Source: Nemertoderma westbladi (lineage: Eukaryota; Xenacoelomorpha; Nemertodermatida; Nemertodermatidae). From it: a DNA stretch of 64,000 bases. The number at the start of each line of letters is the position of its first letter. Within the stretch, counting starts at the first letter, position 1. The notes under the pieces were generated by a model, which worked only from the letters and a program-made list of their open reading frames with translations, did no database searches and was not told the origin of the DNA. Below, piece by piece: positions 39,401-51,400 of this stretch. A program made the translations under genes and the position numbers. The stretch lies in the NCBI GenBank assembly GCA_032718475.1, contig JAUCBJ010009072.1, positions 1 to 64,000 on the forward strand, read 5' to 3'.

Positions 39401-42400
39401 CAATCTACTTAGAAACAATACCACAAACATGAGTTTAGTTGATATTATAGGAGTTGGTACAAGTGAAGCTGATAGTGATGAACCAGATTTAGAGTTTCAA
39501 AGATTCGATTTTGGTGAAAGAACATTAATAATAAGTAAATATGGTTAATGTTAAATTGTCATTTATACTGTAGTTATTTATAATTCAAACTCTGTAGTTA
39601 GTTAAATTTTAAATTAGTTGTTTTTAATATTTTGTATTGATTATCTATGCCTTGCATCCATAAGTGGTAGATAAATGAGTACTGGAGTTTGCTCTGGGGA
39701 GTATAGTCCTGGGGGGACTATACCTGGAAATAAGTCGTCAGACTTTGTGGGTAATCCTTGGCCAAAGATATCTTTACTTTACGTCGTAACTATTGATCCT
39801 TACACACGCCCTATTCGCTCATTGGCTGGCATGGAAACGGAGGGAAATTCAATTTAAATTGTATATCAATGATTTGTTCTTTGTTTGCAAACTTACAAAC
39901 ATTATTCACTACTCGCCGCATTCAGTAGCCTATGTATCGGGTCTGCCCATCCAAATTGTAATTTAATTTTTGTTAAATCGAATAAATATGGCTGAATTAA
40001 TAAAACTTCATTTTGGAGCTTCGATCCCTTCGGTTGGATTAGGTACGTTGAAGATCGCGGCTGGAGAGGTTGGGAGGGCAGTAGCAACTGCGATAGAGTT
40101 GGGCTACCGGCATATCGATTGCGCTTACTCGTACCGCAACGAGAAGCAGGGGAGGTTCTGAACGACGTGTTTAACGACCCCTTCAAGGGCGTCTCCAGAG
40201 TCGACATGTTCCTCACGTCGAAACTCTGGAACAGTCACCATCACCCAGGCGACGTCGAGGAATACTGCAAGAGGAGCATCTCGAATCTGCGAAGCGATTA
40301 CATCGATCTGTACCTGATGCACTGGCCGATGGCGTATAAACGAGGAGACGTTATCTTCCCGAAAGCGCCAGACGGTACAGTAGAAGGACTAGACGTAGAT
40401 TACTTAGTTACCTATAAGGCGATGGAGGAGCTTGTAGATAAAGGTTTCTGTAAACACATCGGAGTCAGTAATTTCAATTTACAACAGTTGAAACGAGTCG
40501 TGGAAAATTCGAGAATTAAGCCGAGCGCGTTGCAGGTTGAATGCCATCCGTACCTGAACCAATCGGAGCTGCTGACGTACTGCCAGTCCCAGGGGATCGT
40601 ACTGGAGGCCTACTCACCATTGGGCAGCCCAGACAGACCGGGGGCGGGGGACTCTACCGATGACGTCACGCCCTTACTGAAACATCCCGATATAGCGAGT
40701 TTAGCTGCTTGGATAGGGAGGAGTGTGGCCCAGGTGCTAATCCGGTTCCAAGTGCAGCGAGGAGTGGTGGTGCTCCCCAAATCGGTTAACCCCGATAGAC
40801 TCAAGGAGAATGTCAATGTATTCGACTTTGAACTCGATGAGGAAGCTATGACGACACTGATGGGACTGCATTGTAACAGAAGGTACATTCTACCGAGATT
40901 CAAGAATTCCCAAGGCGTCTTTGTCAATAGAGACACAGGACGCAAATATTACCCCTTCCAAGGTGATAACTAAATCCCTTGTAGTCTAACAGACAGAGAG
41001 AGTGTGCGTGGTAGTCATATGTTCCAAAATAAAGGTTACTAACAATAAAGACATGGTACCTTATTGGTTGTTTTATTACTTAGAGCCGGGTGTTATAGCC
41101 ACCTAAAAGTTGCTAATTTAATATATTTTGGAATATTTAATGTGATATCTCATCGATGTGTTGTTTACATGTTACTAAAACACACGTTTGATGGCAAACA
41201 AATGGCGATATATTATTATTTTTATCGTACACCATTTCGCAATGTTGTGCGTTATAAATTATAAATTAAATAACTCCGGCAAATAAATTGAAATTCAGTA
41301 ATTTACGGGAAATACTGGGTGAAAACACAGAAAAGTTGCCAAATTGGAGACATTTTTTAGCAAAAAATAAAGTTTCTCAAAACTCAACATATGATATATA
41401 TTCTGATAGCTCAGAGTCTGTAGAATTCAGTGAGAGTATTGGCCGACCTTAAATATGATCTGTAAAAAAAAATATACTGCTTTTCCCTTCCTGTCCACCG
41501 CCTGTAACCATTATTTTAATATGATAATTGGTTACAGGCGTGGGAAATTTGTCGTCCTGTAACCTTCCATGTAAATGTAATGAGAGCCTGGTTACAGGCG
41601 GTTACAGGTGGGGGGACAATTTATGGTATGCAATAGTTTACACAGGCGATGGAATTATAGGAGGGTACGTTGTATTATATATCATTAGAAAACTTGCCTG
41701 GCGGGTGATCTAAATATGATCATGGTTCCTAGTATCTAGATCAAACAAATTTGCTTTTAGCAGATCTGCGTTTGCATACGATGGTTACAGGGATGGACAT
41801 TTATGGTCGGACACCCATGTTTGGAGATACTTATCACCTGTAACTTCAAAGCTATTAAATGAATTTGATTAATTTTTTTTCCATAATTCTGCTGCATAAA
41901 TTATTGCTGTGATTTCAAATATAATTAATTCAAACGTTAAAAAGTAAAGTACCTCACAATAATCTTGGAGGACAATTTTTAGCTATAAATTAAAAAACAG
42001 ACTTTGGTGGCTCATCAAGTGCCGTGTATCTATGTAATCATGTTCGTGAGTACAATTTTTACACCCCTTCCCGGATCCAGTATCAATTTGTAATTAACCT
42101 GAATCCGCGTTTTACACCCCTTCCCGGATCCAGTGACATTTTGAAATTAACCTGAATCCGCGTTTTACACCCCTTCCCGGATCCAGTATCACTTTGTAAT
42201 TAACCTGAATCCGCGTTTTACACCCCTTCCCGGATCCAGTATCACTATGTAATTAACCTGAATCCGCGTTTTACACCCCTTCCCGGATCCAGTGACATTT
42301 TGAAATTAACCTGAATCCGTGTTTTACACCCCTTCCCGGATCCAGTATCACTTTGTAATTAACCTGAATCCGCGTTTTACACCCCTTCCCGGATCCAGTA

Positions 42401-45400
42401 TCACTTTGTAATTAACCTGAATCCGCGTTTTACACCCCTACCCGGATCCAGTGACATTTTGAAATTAACCTGAATCCGTGTTTTACACCCCTTCCCGGAT
42501 CCAGTATCACTTTGTAATTAACCTGAATCCGCGTTTTACACCCCTTCCCGGATCCAATAACACTTTGTAATTAACCTGAATCCGTGTTTTACACCCCTTC
42601 CCGGATCCAGTATCACTTTGTAATTAACCTGAATCCGCGTTTTACACCCATTCCCGGATCCAATAACACTTTGTAATTAACCTGAATCCGCGTTTTACAC
42701 CCCTTCCCGGATCCAGTATCACTATGTAATTAACCTGAATCCGCGTTTTACACCCCTTCCCGGATCCAGTGACATTTTGAAATTAACCTGAATCCGTGTT
42801 TTACACCCCTTCCCGGATCCAGTATCACTTTGTAATTAACCTGAATCCGCGTTTTACACCCCTTCCCGGATCCAGTATCACTTTGTAATTAACCTGAATC
42901 CGCGTTTTACACCCCTACCCAGATCCAGTGACATTTTGAAATTAACCTGAATCCGTGTTTTACACCCCTTCCCGGATCCAGTATCACTTTGTAATTAACC
43001 TGAATCCGCGTTTTACACCCCTTCCCGGATCCAATAACACTTTGTAATTAACCTGAATCCGTGTTTTACACCCCTTCCCGGATCCAGTATCACTTTGTAA
43101 TTAACCTGAATCCGCGTTTTACACCCATTCCCGGATCCAATAACACTTTGTAATTAACCTGAATCCGCGTTTTACACCCCTTCCCGGATCCAGTGACATT
43201 TTGAAATTAACCTGAATCCGCGTTTTACTCCCCTTCCCGGATCAGATAACACTTTGTAATAAACATGAATCCGTATTTTACACCCAATCCCGGATTCAGT
43301 AGAAATATGAATCCGCGTTTTACACTCCGTTCAGGATTTAGCCTAAAACATGAATTCGCGCTTTACACTCCTTTCCGGATCTGAAAAAAAAGCCAATCCG
43401 CGTTTTACACTCGGTTACGGATTCGGTAAATTTAGCAGTGCGCGGATCCGCAGATTACACCCTAAAAATGTAAATTCAGTCGACTTCCATAGGGACAATG
43501 TTAAATGATAGAATCCGGATCCTGATCCGGATCCGCGTTTTACTCTGACCCCAAACAAACCAGTGATTTTATTGAAAATTTGAATTATTGTTGGAAAATG
43601 ACGAAACAAAACTCTCGCTGGAATTTTTCACGTAATCGACCATGCTGATTCCAGGAAGCTGGTCACAAGTACTGCATGTACTTTTCTTTACTCACCTTCC
43701 CGACCCCCCATCCAGTAGTTCCCTAGATGTACTTTACTTTACTCACCTTCCCGACCCCCCATCCAGTAGTTCCCTAGATGTACTTTTCTTTACTCACCTT
43801 CCCGACCCATCCAGTAGTTCCCTAGATGTACTTTTCTTTACTCACCTTCCCGACCCCCCATCCAGTAGTTCCCTAGATGTACTTTTCTTTACTCACCTTC
43901 CCGACCCATCCAGTAGTTCCCTAGATGTACTTTTCTTTACTCACCTTCCCGACCCCCCATCCAGTAGTTCCCTAGATGTACTTTTCTTTACTCACCTTCC
44001 CGACCCATCCAGTAGTTCCCTAGATGTACTTTTCTTTACTCACCTTCCCGACCCTCCATCCAGTAGTTCCCTAGATGTACTTTTCTTTACTCACCTTCCC
44101 GACCCCCCATCCAGTAGTTCCCTAGATGTACTTTTCTTTACTCACCTTCCCGACCCATCCAGTAGTTCCCTAGATGTACTTTTCTTTACTCACCTTCCCG
44201 ACCCTCCATCCAGTAGTTCCCTAGATGTACTTTTCTTTACTCACCTTCTCGACCCTCCATCCAGTAGTTCCCTAGATGTACTTTTCTTTACTCACCTTCC
44301 CGACCCATCCAGTAGTTCCCTAGATGTACTTTTCTTTACTCACCTTCCCGACCCTCCATCCAGTAGTTCCCTAGATGTACTTTTCTTTACTCACCTTCCC
44401 GACCCCCCATCCAGTAGTTCACTAGATGTACTTTTCTTTACTCACCTTCCCGACCCTCCATCCAGTAGTTCCCTAGATGTACTTTTCTTTACTCACCTTC
44501 CCGACCCTCCATCCAGTAGTTCCCTAGATGTACTTTTCTTTACTCACCTTCCCGACCCTCCATCCAGTAGTTCCCTAGATGTACTTTTCTTTACTCACCT
44601 TCCCGACCCTCCATCCAGTAGTTCCCTAGATGTACTTTTCTTTACTCACCTTCCCGACCCATCCAGTAGTTCCCTAGATGTACTTTTCTTTACTCACCTT
44701 CCCGACCCCCCATCCAGTAGTTCCCTAGATGTACTTTTCTTTACTCACCTTCCCGACCCTCCATCCAGTAGTTCCCTAGATGTACTTTTCTTTACTCACC
44801 TTCCCGACCCATCCAGTAGTTCCCTAGATGTACTTTTCTTTACTCACCTTCCCGACCCCCCATCCAGTAGTTCCCTAGATGTACTTTTCTTTACTCACCT
44901 TCCCGACCCTCCATCCAGTAGTTCCCTAGATGTACTTTTCTTTACTCACCTTCCCGACCCCCCATCCAGTAGTTCCCTAGATGTACTTTTCTTTACTCAC
45001 CTTCCCGACCCCCATCCAGTAGTTCCCTAAGATGTACTTTTCTTTACTCACCTTCCCGACCCCCCATCCAGTAGTTCCCTAGATGTACTTTTCTTTACTC
45101 ACCTTCCCGACCCTCCATCCAGTAGTTCCCTAGATGTACTTTTCTTTACTCACCTTCCCGACCCCCCATCCAGTAGTTCCCTAGATGTACTTTTCTTTAC
45201 TCACCTTCCCGACCCCCCATCCAGTAGTTCCCTAGATGTACTTTTCTTTACCCACCTTCCCGACCCTCCATCCAGTAGTTCCCTAGATGTACTTTTCTTT
45301 ACTCACCTTCCCGACCCTCCATCCAGTAGTTCCCTAGATGTACTTTTCTTTACTCACCTTCCCGACCCATCCAGTAGTTCCCTAGATGTACTTTTCTTTA

Positions 45401-48400
45401 CTCACCTTCCCGACCCATCCAGTAGTTCCCTAGATGTACTTTTCTTTACTCACCTTTCCGACCCCCATCCAGTAGTTCACTAGATGTACTTTTCTTTACT
45501 CACCTTCCCGACCCTCCATCCAGTAGTTCCCTAGATGTACTTTTCTTTACTCACCTTCCCGACCCTCCATCCAGTAGTTCCCTAGATGTACTTTTCTTTA
45601 CTCACCTTCCCGACCCCATCCAGTAGTTCCCTAGATGTACTTTTCTTTACTCACCTTCCCGACCCCCATCCAGTAGTTCCCTAGATGTACTTTTCTTTAC
45701 TCACCTTCCCGACCCTCCATCCAGTAGTTCCCTAGATGTACTTTTCTTTACTCACCTTCCCGACCCTCCATCCAGTAGTTCCCTAGATGTACTTTTCTTT
45801 ACTCACCTTCCCGACCCTCCATCCAGTAGTTCCCTAAGATGTACTTTTCTTTACTCACCTTCCCGACCCTCCATCCAGTAGTTCCCTAGATGTACTTTTC
45901 TTTACTCACCTTCCCGACCCATCCAGTAGTTCCCTAGATGTACTTTTCTTTACTCACCTTCCCGACCCCCCATCCAGTAGTTCCCTAGATGTACTTTTCT
46001 TTACTCACCTTCCCGACCCTCCATCCAGTAGTTCCCTAGATGTACTTTTCTTTACTCACCTTCCCGACCCCCCATCCAGTAGTTCCCTAGATGTACTTTT
46101 CTTTACTCACCTTTCCGACCCCCATCCAGTAGTTCCCTAAGATGTACTTTTCTTTACTCACCTTCCCGACCCCCCATCCAGTAGTTCCCTAGATGTACTT
46201 TTCTTTACTCACCTTCCCGACCCTCCATCCAGTAGTTCCCTAGATGTACTTTTCTTCACTCACCTTCCCGACCCTCCATCCAGTAGTTCCCTAGATGTAC
46301 TTTTCTTTACTCACCTTTCCGACCCCCCATCCAGTAGTTCCCTAGATGTACTTTTCTTTACTCACCTTCCCGACCCCCCATCCAGTAGTTCCCTAGATGT
46401 ACTTTTCTTTACCCACCTTTCCGACCCTCCATCCAGTAGTTCCCTAGATGTACTTTTCTTTACTCACCTTCCCGACCCTCCATCCAGTAGTTCCCTAGAT
46501 GTACTTTTCTTTACTCACCTTCCCGACCCCATCCAGTAGTTCCCTAGATGTACTTTTCTTTACTCACCTTCCCGACCCATCCAGTAGTTCCCTAGATGTA
46601 CTTTTCTTTACTCACCTTTCCGACCCCCATCCTTTAGTTCACTAGATGTACTTTTCTTTACTCACCTTCCCGACCCATCCAGTAGTTCCCTAGATGTACT
46701 TTTCTTTACTCACCTTTCCGACCCCCATCCAGTAGTTCCCTAGATGTACTTTTCTTTACTCACCTTCCCGACCCTCCATCCAGTAGTTCCCTAAGATGTA
46801 CTTTTCTTTACTCACCTTCCCGACCCTCCATCCAGTAGTTCCCTAGATGTACTTTTCTTTACTCACCTTCCCGTCCCCCCATCCAGTAGTTCCCTAGATG
46901 TACTTTTCTTTACTCACCTTCCCGACCCTCCATCCAGTAGTTCCCTATAGATGTACTTTTCTTTACTCACCTTCCCGACCCATCCAGTAGTTCCCTAGAC
47001 GTACTTTTCTTTACTCACCTTCCCGACCCATCCAGTAGTTCCCTTAGATGTACTTTTCTTTACTCACCTTCCCGACCCCCCATCCAGTAGTTCCCTAGAT
47101 GCACTTTTCTTTACTCACCTTCCCGACCCCCCATCCAGTAGTTCCCTAGATGTACTTTTCTTTACTCACCTTCCCGACCCTCCATCCAGTAGTTCCCTAG
47201 ATGTACTTTTCTTTACTCACCTTCCCGACCCTCCATCCAGTAGTTCCCTAGATGTACTTTTCTTTACTCACCTTCCCGACCCTCCATCCAGTAGTTCCCT
47301 AGATGTACTTTTCTTTACTCACCTTCCCGACCCTCCATCCAGTAGTTCCCTAGATGTACTTTTCTTTAATCACCTTCCCGACCCATCCAGTAGTTCCCTA
47401 GATGTACTTTTCTTTACTAACCTTCCCGACCCTCCATCCAGTAGTTCCCTAGATGTACTTTTCTTTACTCACCTTCCCGACCCTCCATCCAGTAGTTACC
47501 TAGATGTACTTTTCTTTACTCACCTTCCCGACCCTCCATCCAGTAGTTCCCTAGATGTACTTTTCTTTACTCACCTTCCCGACCCCCCATCCAGTAGTTC
47601 CCTAGATGTACTTTTCTTTACTCACCATCTCGACCCCCCATCCAGTAGTTCCCTAGATGTACTTTTCTTTACTCACCTTCCCGACCCTCCATCCAGTAGT
47701 TCCCTAGATGTACTTTTCTTTACTCACCTTCCCGACCCCCCATCCAGTAGTTCCCTAGATGTACTTTTCTTTACTCACCTTCCCGACCCCCCATCCAGTA
47801 GTTCCCTAGATGTACTTTTCTTTACTCACCTTCCCGACCCATCCAGTAGTTCCCTAGATGTACTTTTCTTTACTCACCTTCCCGACCCCCCATCCAGTAG
47901 TTCCCTAGATGTACTTTTCTTTACTCACCTTCCCGACCCTCCATCCAGTAGTTCCCTAGATGTACTTTTCTTTACTCACCTTCCCGACCCTCCATCCAGT
48001 AGTTCCCTAGATGTACTTTTCTTTACTCACCTTCCCGACCCATCCAGTAGTTCCCTAGATGTACTTTTCTTTACTCACCTTCCCGACCCCCATCCAGTAG
48101 TTCACTAGATGTACTTTTCTTTACTCACTTTTCCGACCCCCCATCCAGTAGTTCCCTAGATGTACTTTTCTTTACTCACCTTCCCGACCCATCCAGTAGT
48201 TCCCTAGATGTACTTTTCTTTACTCACCTTTCCGACCCTCCATCCAGTAGTTCCCTAGATGTACTTTTCTTTACTCACCTTTCCGACCCCCCATCCAGTA
48301 GTTCCCTAGATGTACTTTTCTTTACTCACCTTTCCGACCCCCCATCAAGTAGTTCCCTAGATGTACTTTTCTTTACTCACCTTCCCGACCCATCCAGTAG

Positions 48401-51400
48401 TTCCCTAGATGTACTTTTCTTTACTCACCTTTCCGACCCTCCATCCAGTAGTTCCCTAGATGTACTTTTCTTTACTCACCTTTCCGACCCCCCATCCAGT
48501 AGTTTCCTAGATGTACTTTTCTTTACTCACCTTTCCGACCCCCCATCCAGTAGTTCCCTAGATGTACTTTTCTTTACTCACCTTCTCGACCCTCCATCCA
48601 GTAGTTCCCTAGATGTACTTTTCTTTACTCACCTTCCCGACCCATCCAGTAGTTCCCTAGATGTACTTTTCTTTACTCACCTTCCCGACCCCCCATCCAG
48701 TAGTTCCCTAGATGTACTTTTCTTTACTCACCTTTCCGACCCCCCATCCAGTAGTTTCCTAGATGTACTTTTCTTTACTCACCTTTCCGACCCCCCATCC
48801 AGTAGTTCCCTAGATGTACTTTTCTTTACTCACCTTCCCGACCCCCCATCCAGTAGTTTCCTAGATGTACTTTTCTTTACTCACCTTTCCGACCCCCCAT
48901 CCAGTAGTTCCCTAGATGTACTTTTCTTTACTCACCTTCCCGACCCTCCATCCATTAGTTTCCTAGATGTACTTTTCTTTACTCACCTTTCCGACCCCCC
49001 ATCCAGTAGTTTCCTAGATGTACTTTTCTTTACTCACCTTCCCGACCCTCCATCCAGTAGTTCCCTAGATGTACTTTTCTTTACTCACCTTCCCGACCCC
49101 CCATCCAGTAGTTCCCTAGATGTACTTTTCTTTACTCACCTTCCCGACCCCCCATCCAGTAGTTCCCTAGATGTACTTTTCTTTACTCACCTTCCCGACC
49201 CCCCATCCAGTAGTTCCCTAGATGTACTTTTCTTTACTCACCTTCCCGACCCCCCATCCAGTAGTTCCCTAGATGTACTTTTCTTTACTCACCTTTCCGA
49301 CCCCCCATCCAGTAGTTCCCTAGATGTACTTTTCTTTACTCACCTTCCCGACCCCCCATCCAGTAGTTCCCTAGATGTACTTTTCTTTACTCACCTTCCC
49401 GACCCCCCATCCAGTAGTTCCCTAGATGTACTTTTCTTTACTCACCTTCCCGACCCCCCATCCAGTAGTTCCCTAGATGTACTTTTCTTTACTCACCTTC
49501 CCGACCCCCCATCCAGTAGTTCCCTAGATGTACTTTTCTTTACTCACCTTTCCGACCCCCCATCCAGCAGTTCCCTAGATGTACTCCGACGTCGTATATG
49601 TCTCGTTCTGGGTTCATTGTGGCCATCAACATAACCCGGATCGTCAACATCATATGAGAAACTCCTTCGCCGTTCTCGCGATCTAAATCAATGATAAAAT
49701 TCGAATATTACTAACATCTTCTTTACACCAGTACTCTTGAATCTGTAATCTTAATCAAACTGATTAAACACTACCCCAAGTTAAGTGGCAAGTTAAGAGA
49801 ACTAGCTAATAGGGTGTACGGGAACAATTAAATAGAATGTTCCAGCAAGATAATGCTGACTTTTATTGGTGCACCACACAGGTTCAAGGACGAAGGTCCG
49901 AATAGGACGAAGGTCCGAATGAGACCGAGGTCCGAAATACGTATGACGAAGGTCCGAAACAACAGGACGAAGGTCCGAATAGGACGAAGGTCCGAAATAC
50001 GTATGACGAAGGTCCGAAACAACAGGACGAAGGTCCGAATGGGACGAAGGTCCGAATAGGACGAAGGTCCGAAACAACAGGACGAAGGTCCGAATGGGAC
50101 GAAGGTCCGAATAGGACGAAGGTCCGAAACAACAGGACGAAGGTCCGGATGGGACGAAGGTCCGAACAGGACGAAGGTCCGAAACAAAAGGACGAAGGTC
50201 CGAATAGGACGAAGGTCCGAAACAACAGGACGAAGGTCCGAATAGGACGAAGGTCCGAATGAGACGAAGGTCCGAAATACGTATGACGAAGATCCGAAAC
50301 AACAGGAAGAAGGTCCGAATAGGACGAAGGTCCGAAACAACAGGACGAAGGTCCGAATAGGACGAAGGTCCGAATAGGACGAAGGTCCGAATAGGACGAA
50401 GGTCCGAAACAACAGGACGAAGGTCCGAATGGGACGAAGGTCCGAATAGGACGAAGGTCCGAAACAACAGGACGAAGGTCCGAATAGGACGAAGGTCCGA
50501 AACAACAGGACGAAGGTCCGAATAGGACGAAGGTCCGAATAGGACGAAGGTCCGAATGAGACGAAGGTCCGAAATACGTATGACGAAGATCCGAAACAAC
50601 AGGAAGAAGGTCCGAATAGGACGAAGGTCCGAAACAACAGGACGAAGGTCCGAATAGGACGAAGGTCCGAATAGGACGAAGGTCCGAATAGGACGAAGGT
50701 CCGAAACAACAGGACGAAGGTCCGAATGGGACGAAGGTCCGAATAGGACGAAGGTCCGAAACAACAGGACGAAGGTCCGAATAGGACGAAGGTCCGAATA
50801 GGACGAAGGTCCGAAACAACAGGACGAAGGTCCGAATAGGACGAAGGTCCGAATGCGACTGAGGTCCGAAATACGTATGACGAAGATCCGAAACAACAGG
50901 AAGAAGGTCCGAATGCGACTGAGGTCCGAAATACGTATGACGAAGATCCGAAACAACAGGAAGAAGGTCCGAAACAACAGGACGAAGGTCCGAATAGGAC
51001 GAAGGTCCGAATGAGACGGAGGTCCGAATGAGACGGAGGTCCGAATGGGACGAAGGTCCGAATAGGACGAAGGTCCGAAACAACAGGACGAAGGTCCGAA
51101 TGAGACGAAGGTCCGAATGGGACGAAGGTCCGAATAGGACGAAGGTCCGAATGAGACGGAGGTCCGAATGAGACGGAGGTCCGAATGGGACGAAGGTCCG
51201 AATAGGACGAAGGTCCGAAACAACAGGACGAAGGTCCAAATGAGACGAAGGTCCGAATGGGACGAAGGTCCGAATAGGACGAAGGTCCGAAACAACAGGA
51301 AGAAGGTCCGAATAGGACGAAGGTCCGAATGAGACGGAGGTCCGAATGAGACGGAGGTCCGAATGGGACGAAGGTCCGAATAGGACGAAGGTCCGAAACA

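Noticed and set aside
39970-40322. Aldo-keto reductase as two separate genes
   Set aside because: The two frames are the N- and C-terminal parts of one family-length protein that meet at a G run. Neither part alone would be a full barrel.
43642-45030. Plus-strand frame of 462 aa ([17 protein letters not shown] repeats)
   Set aside because: It is the antisense of the exon 6/donor minisatellite. The unit length of 48 or 51 bp keeps a frame open by chance until a 49/50-bp unit ends it.
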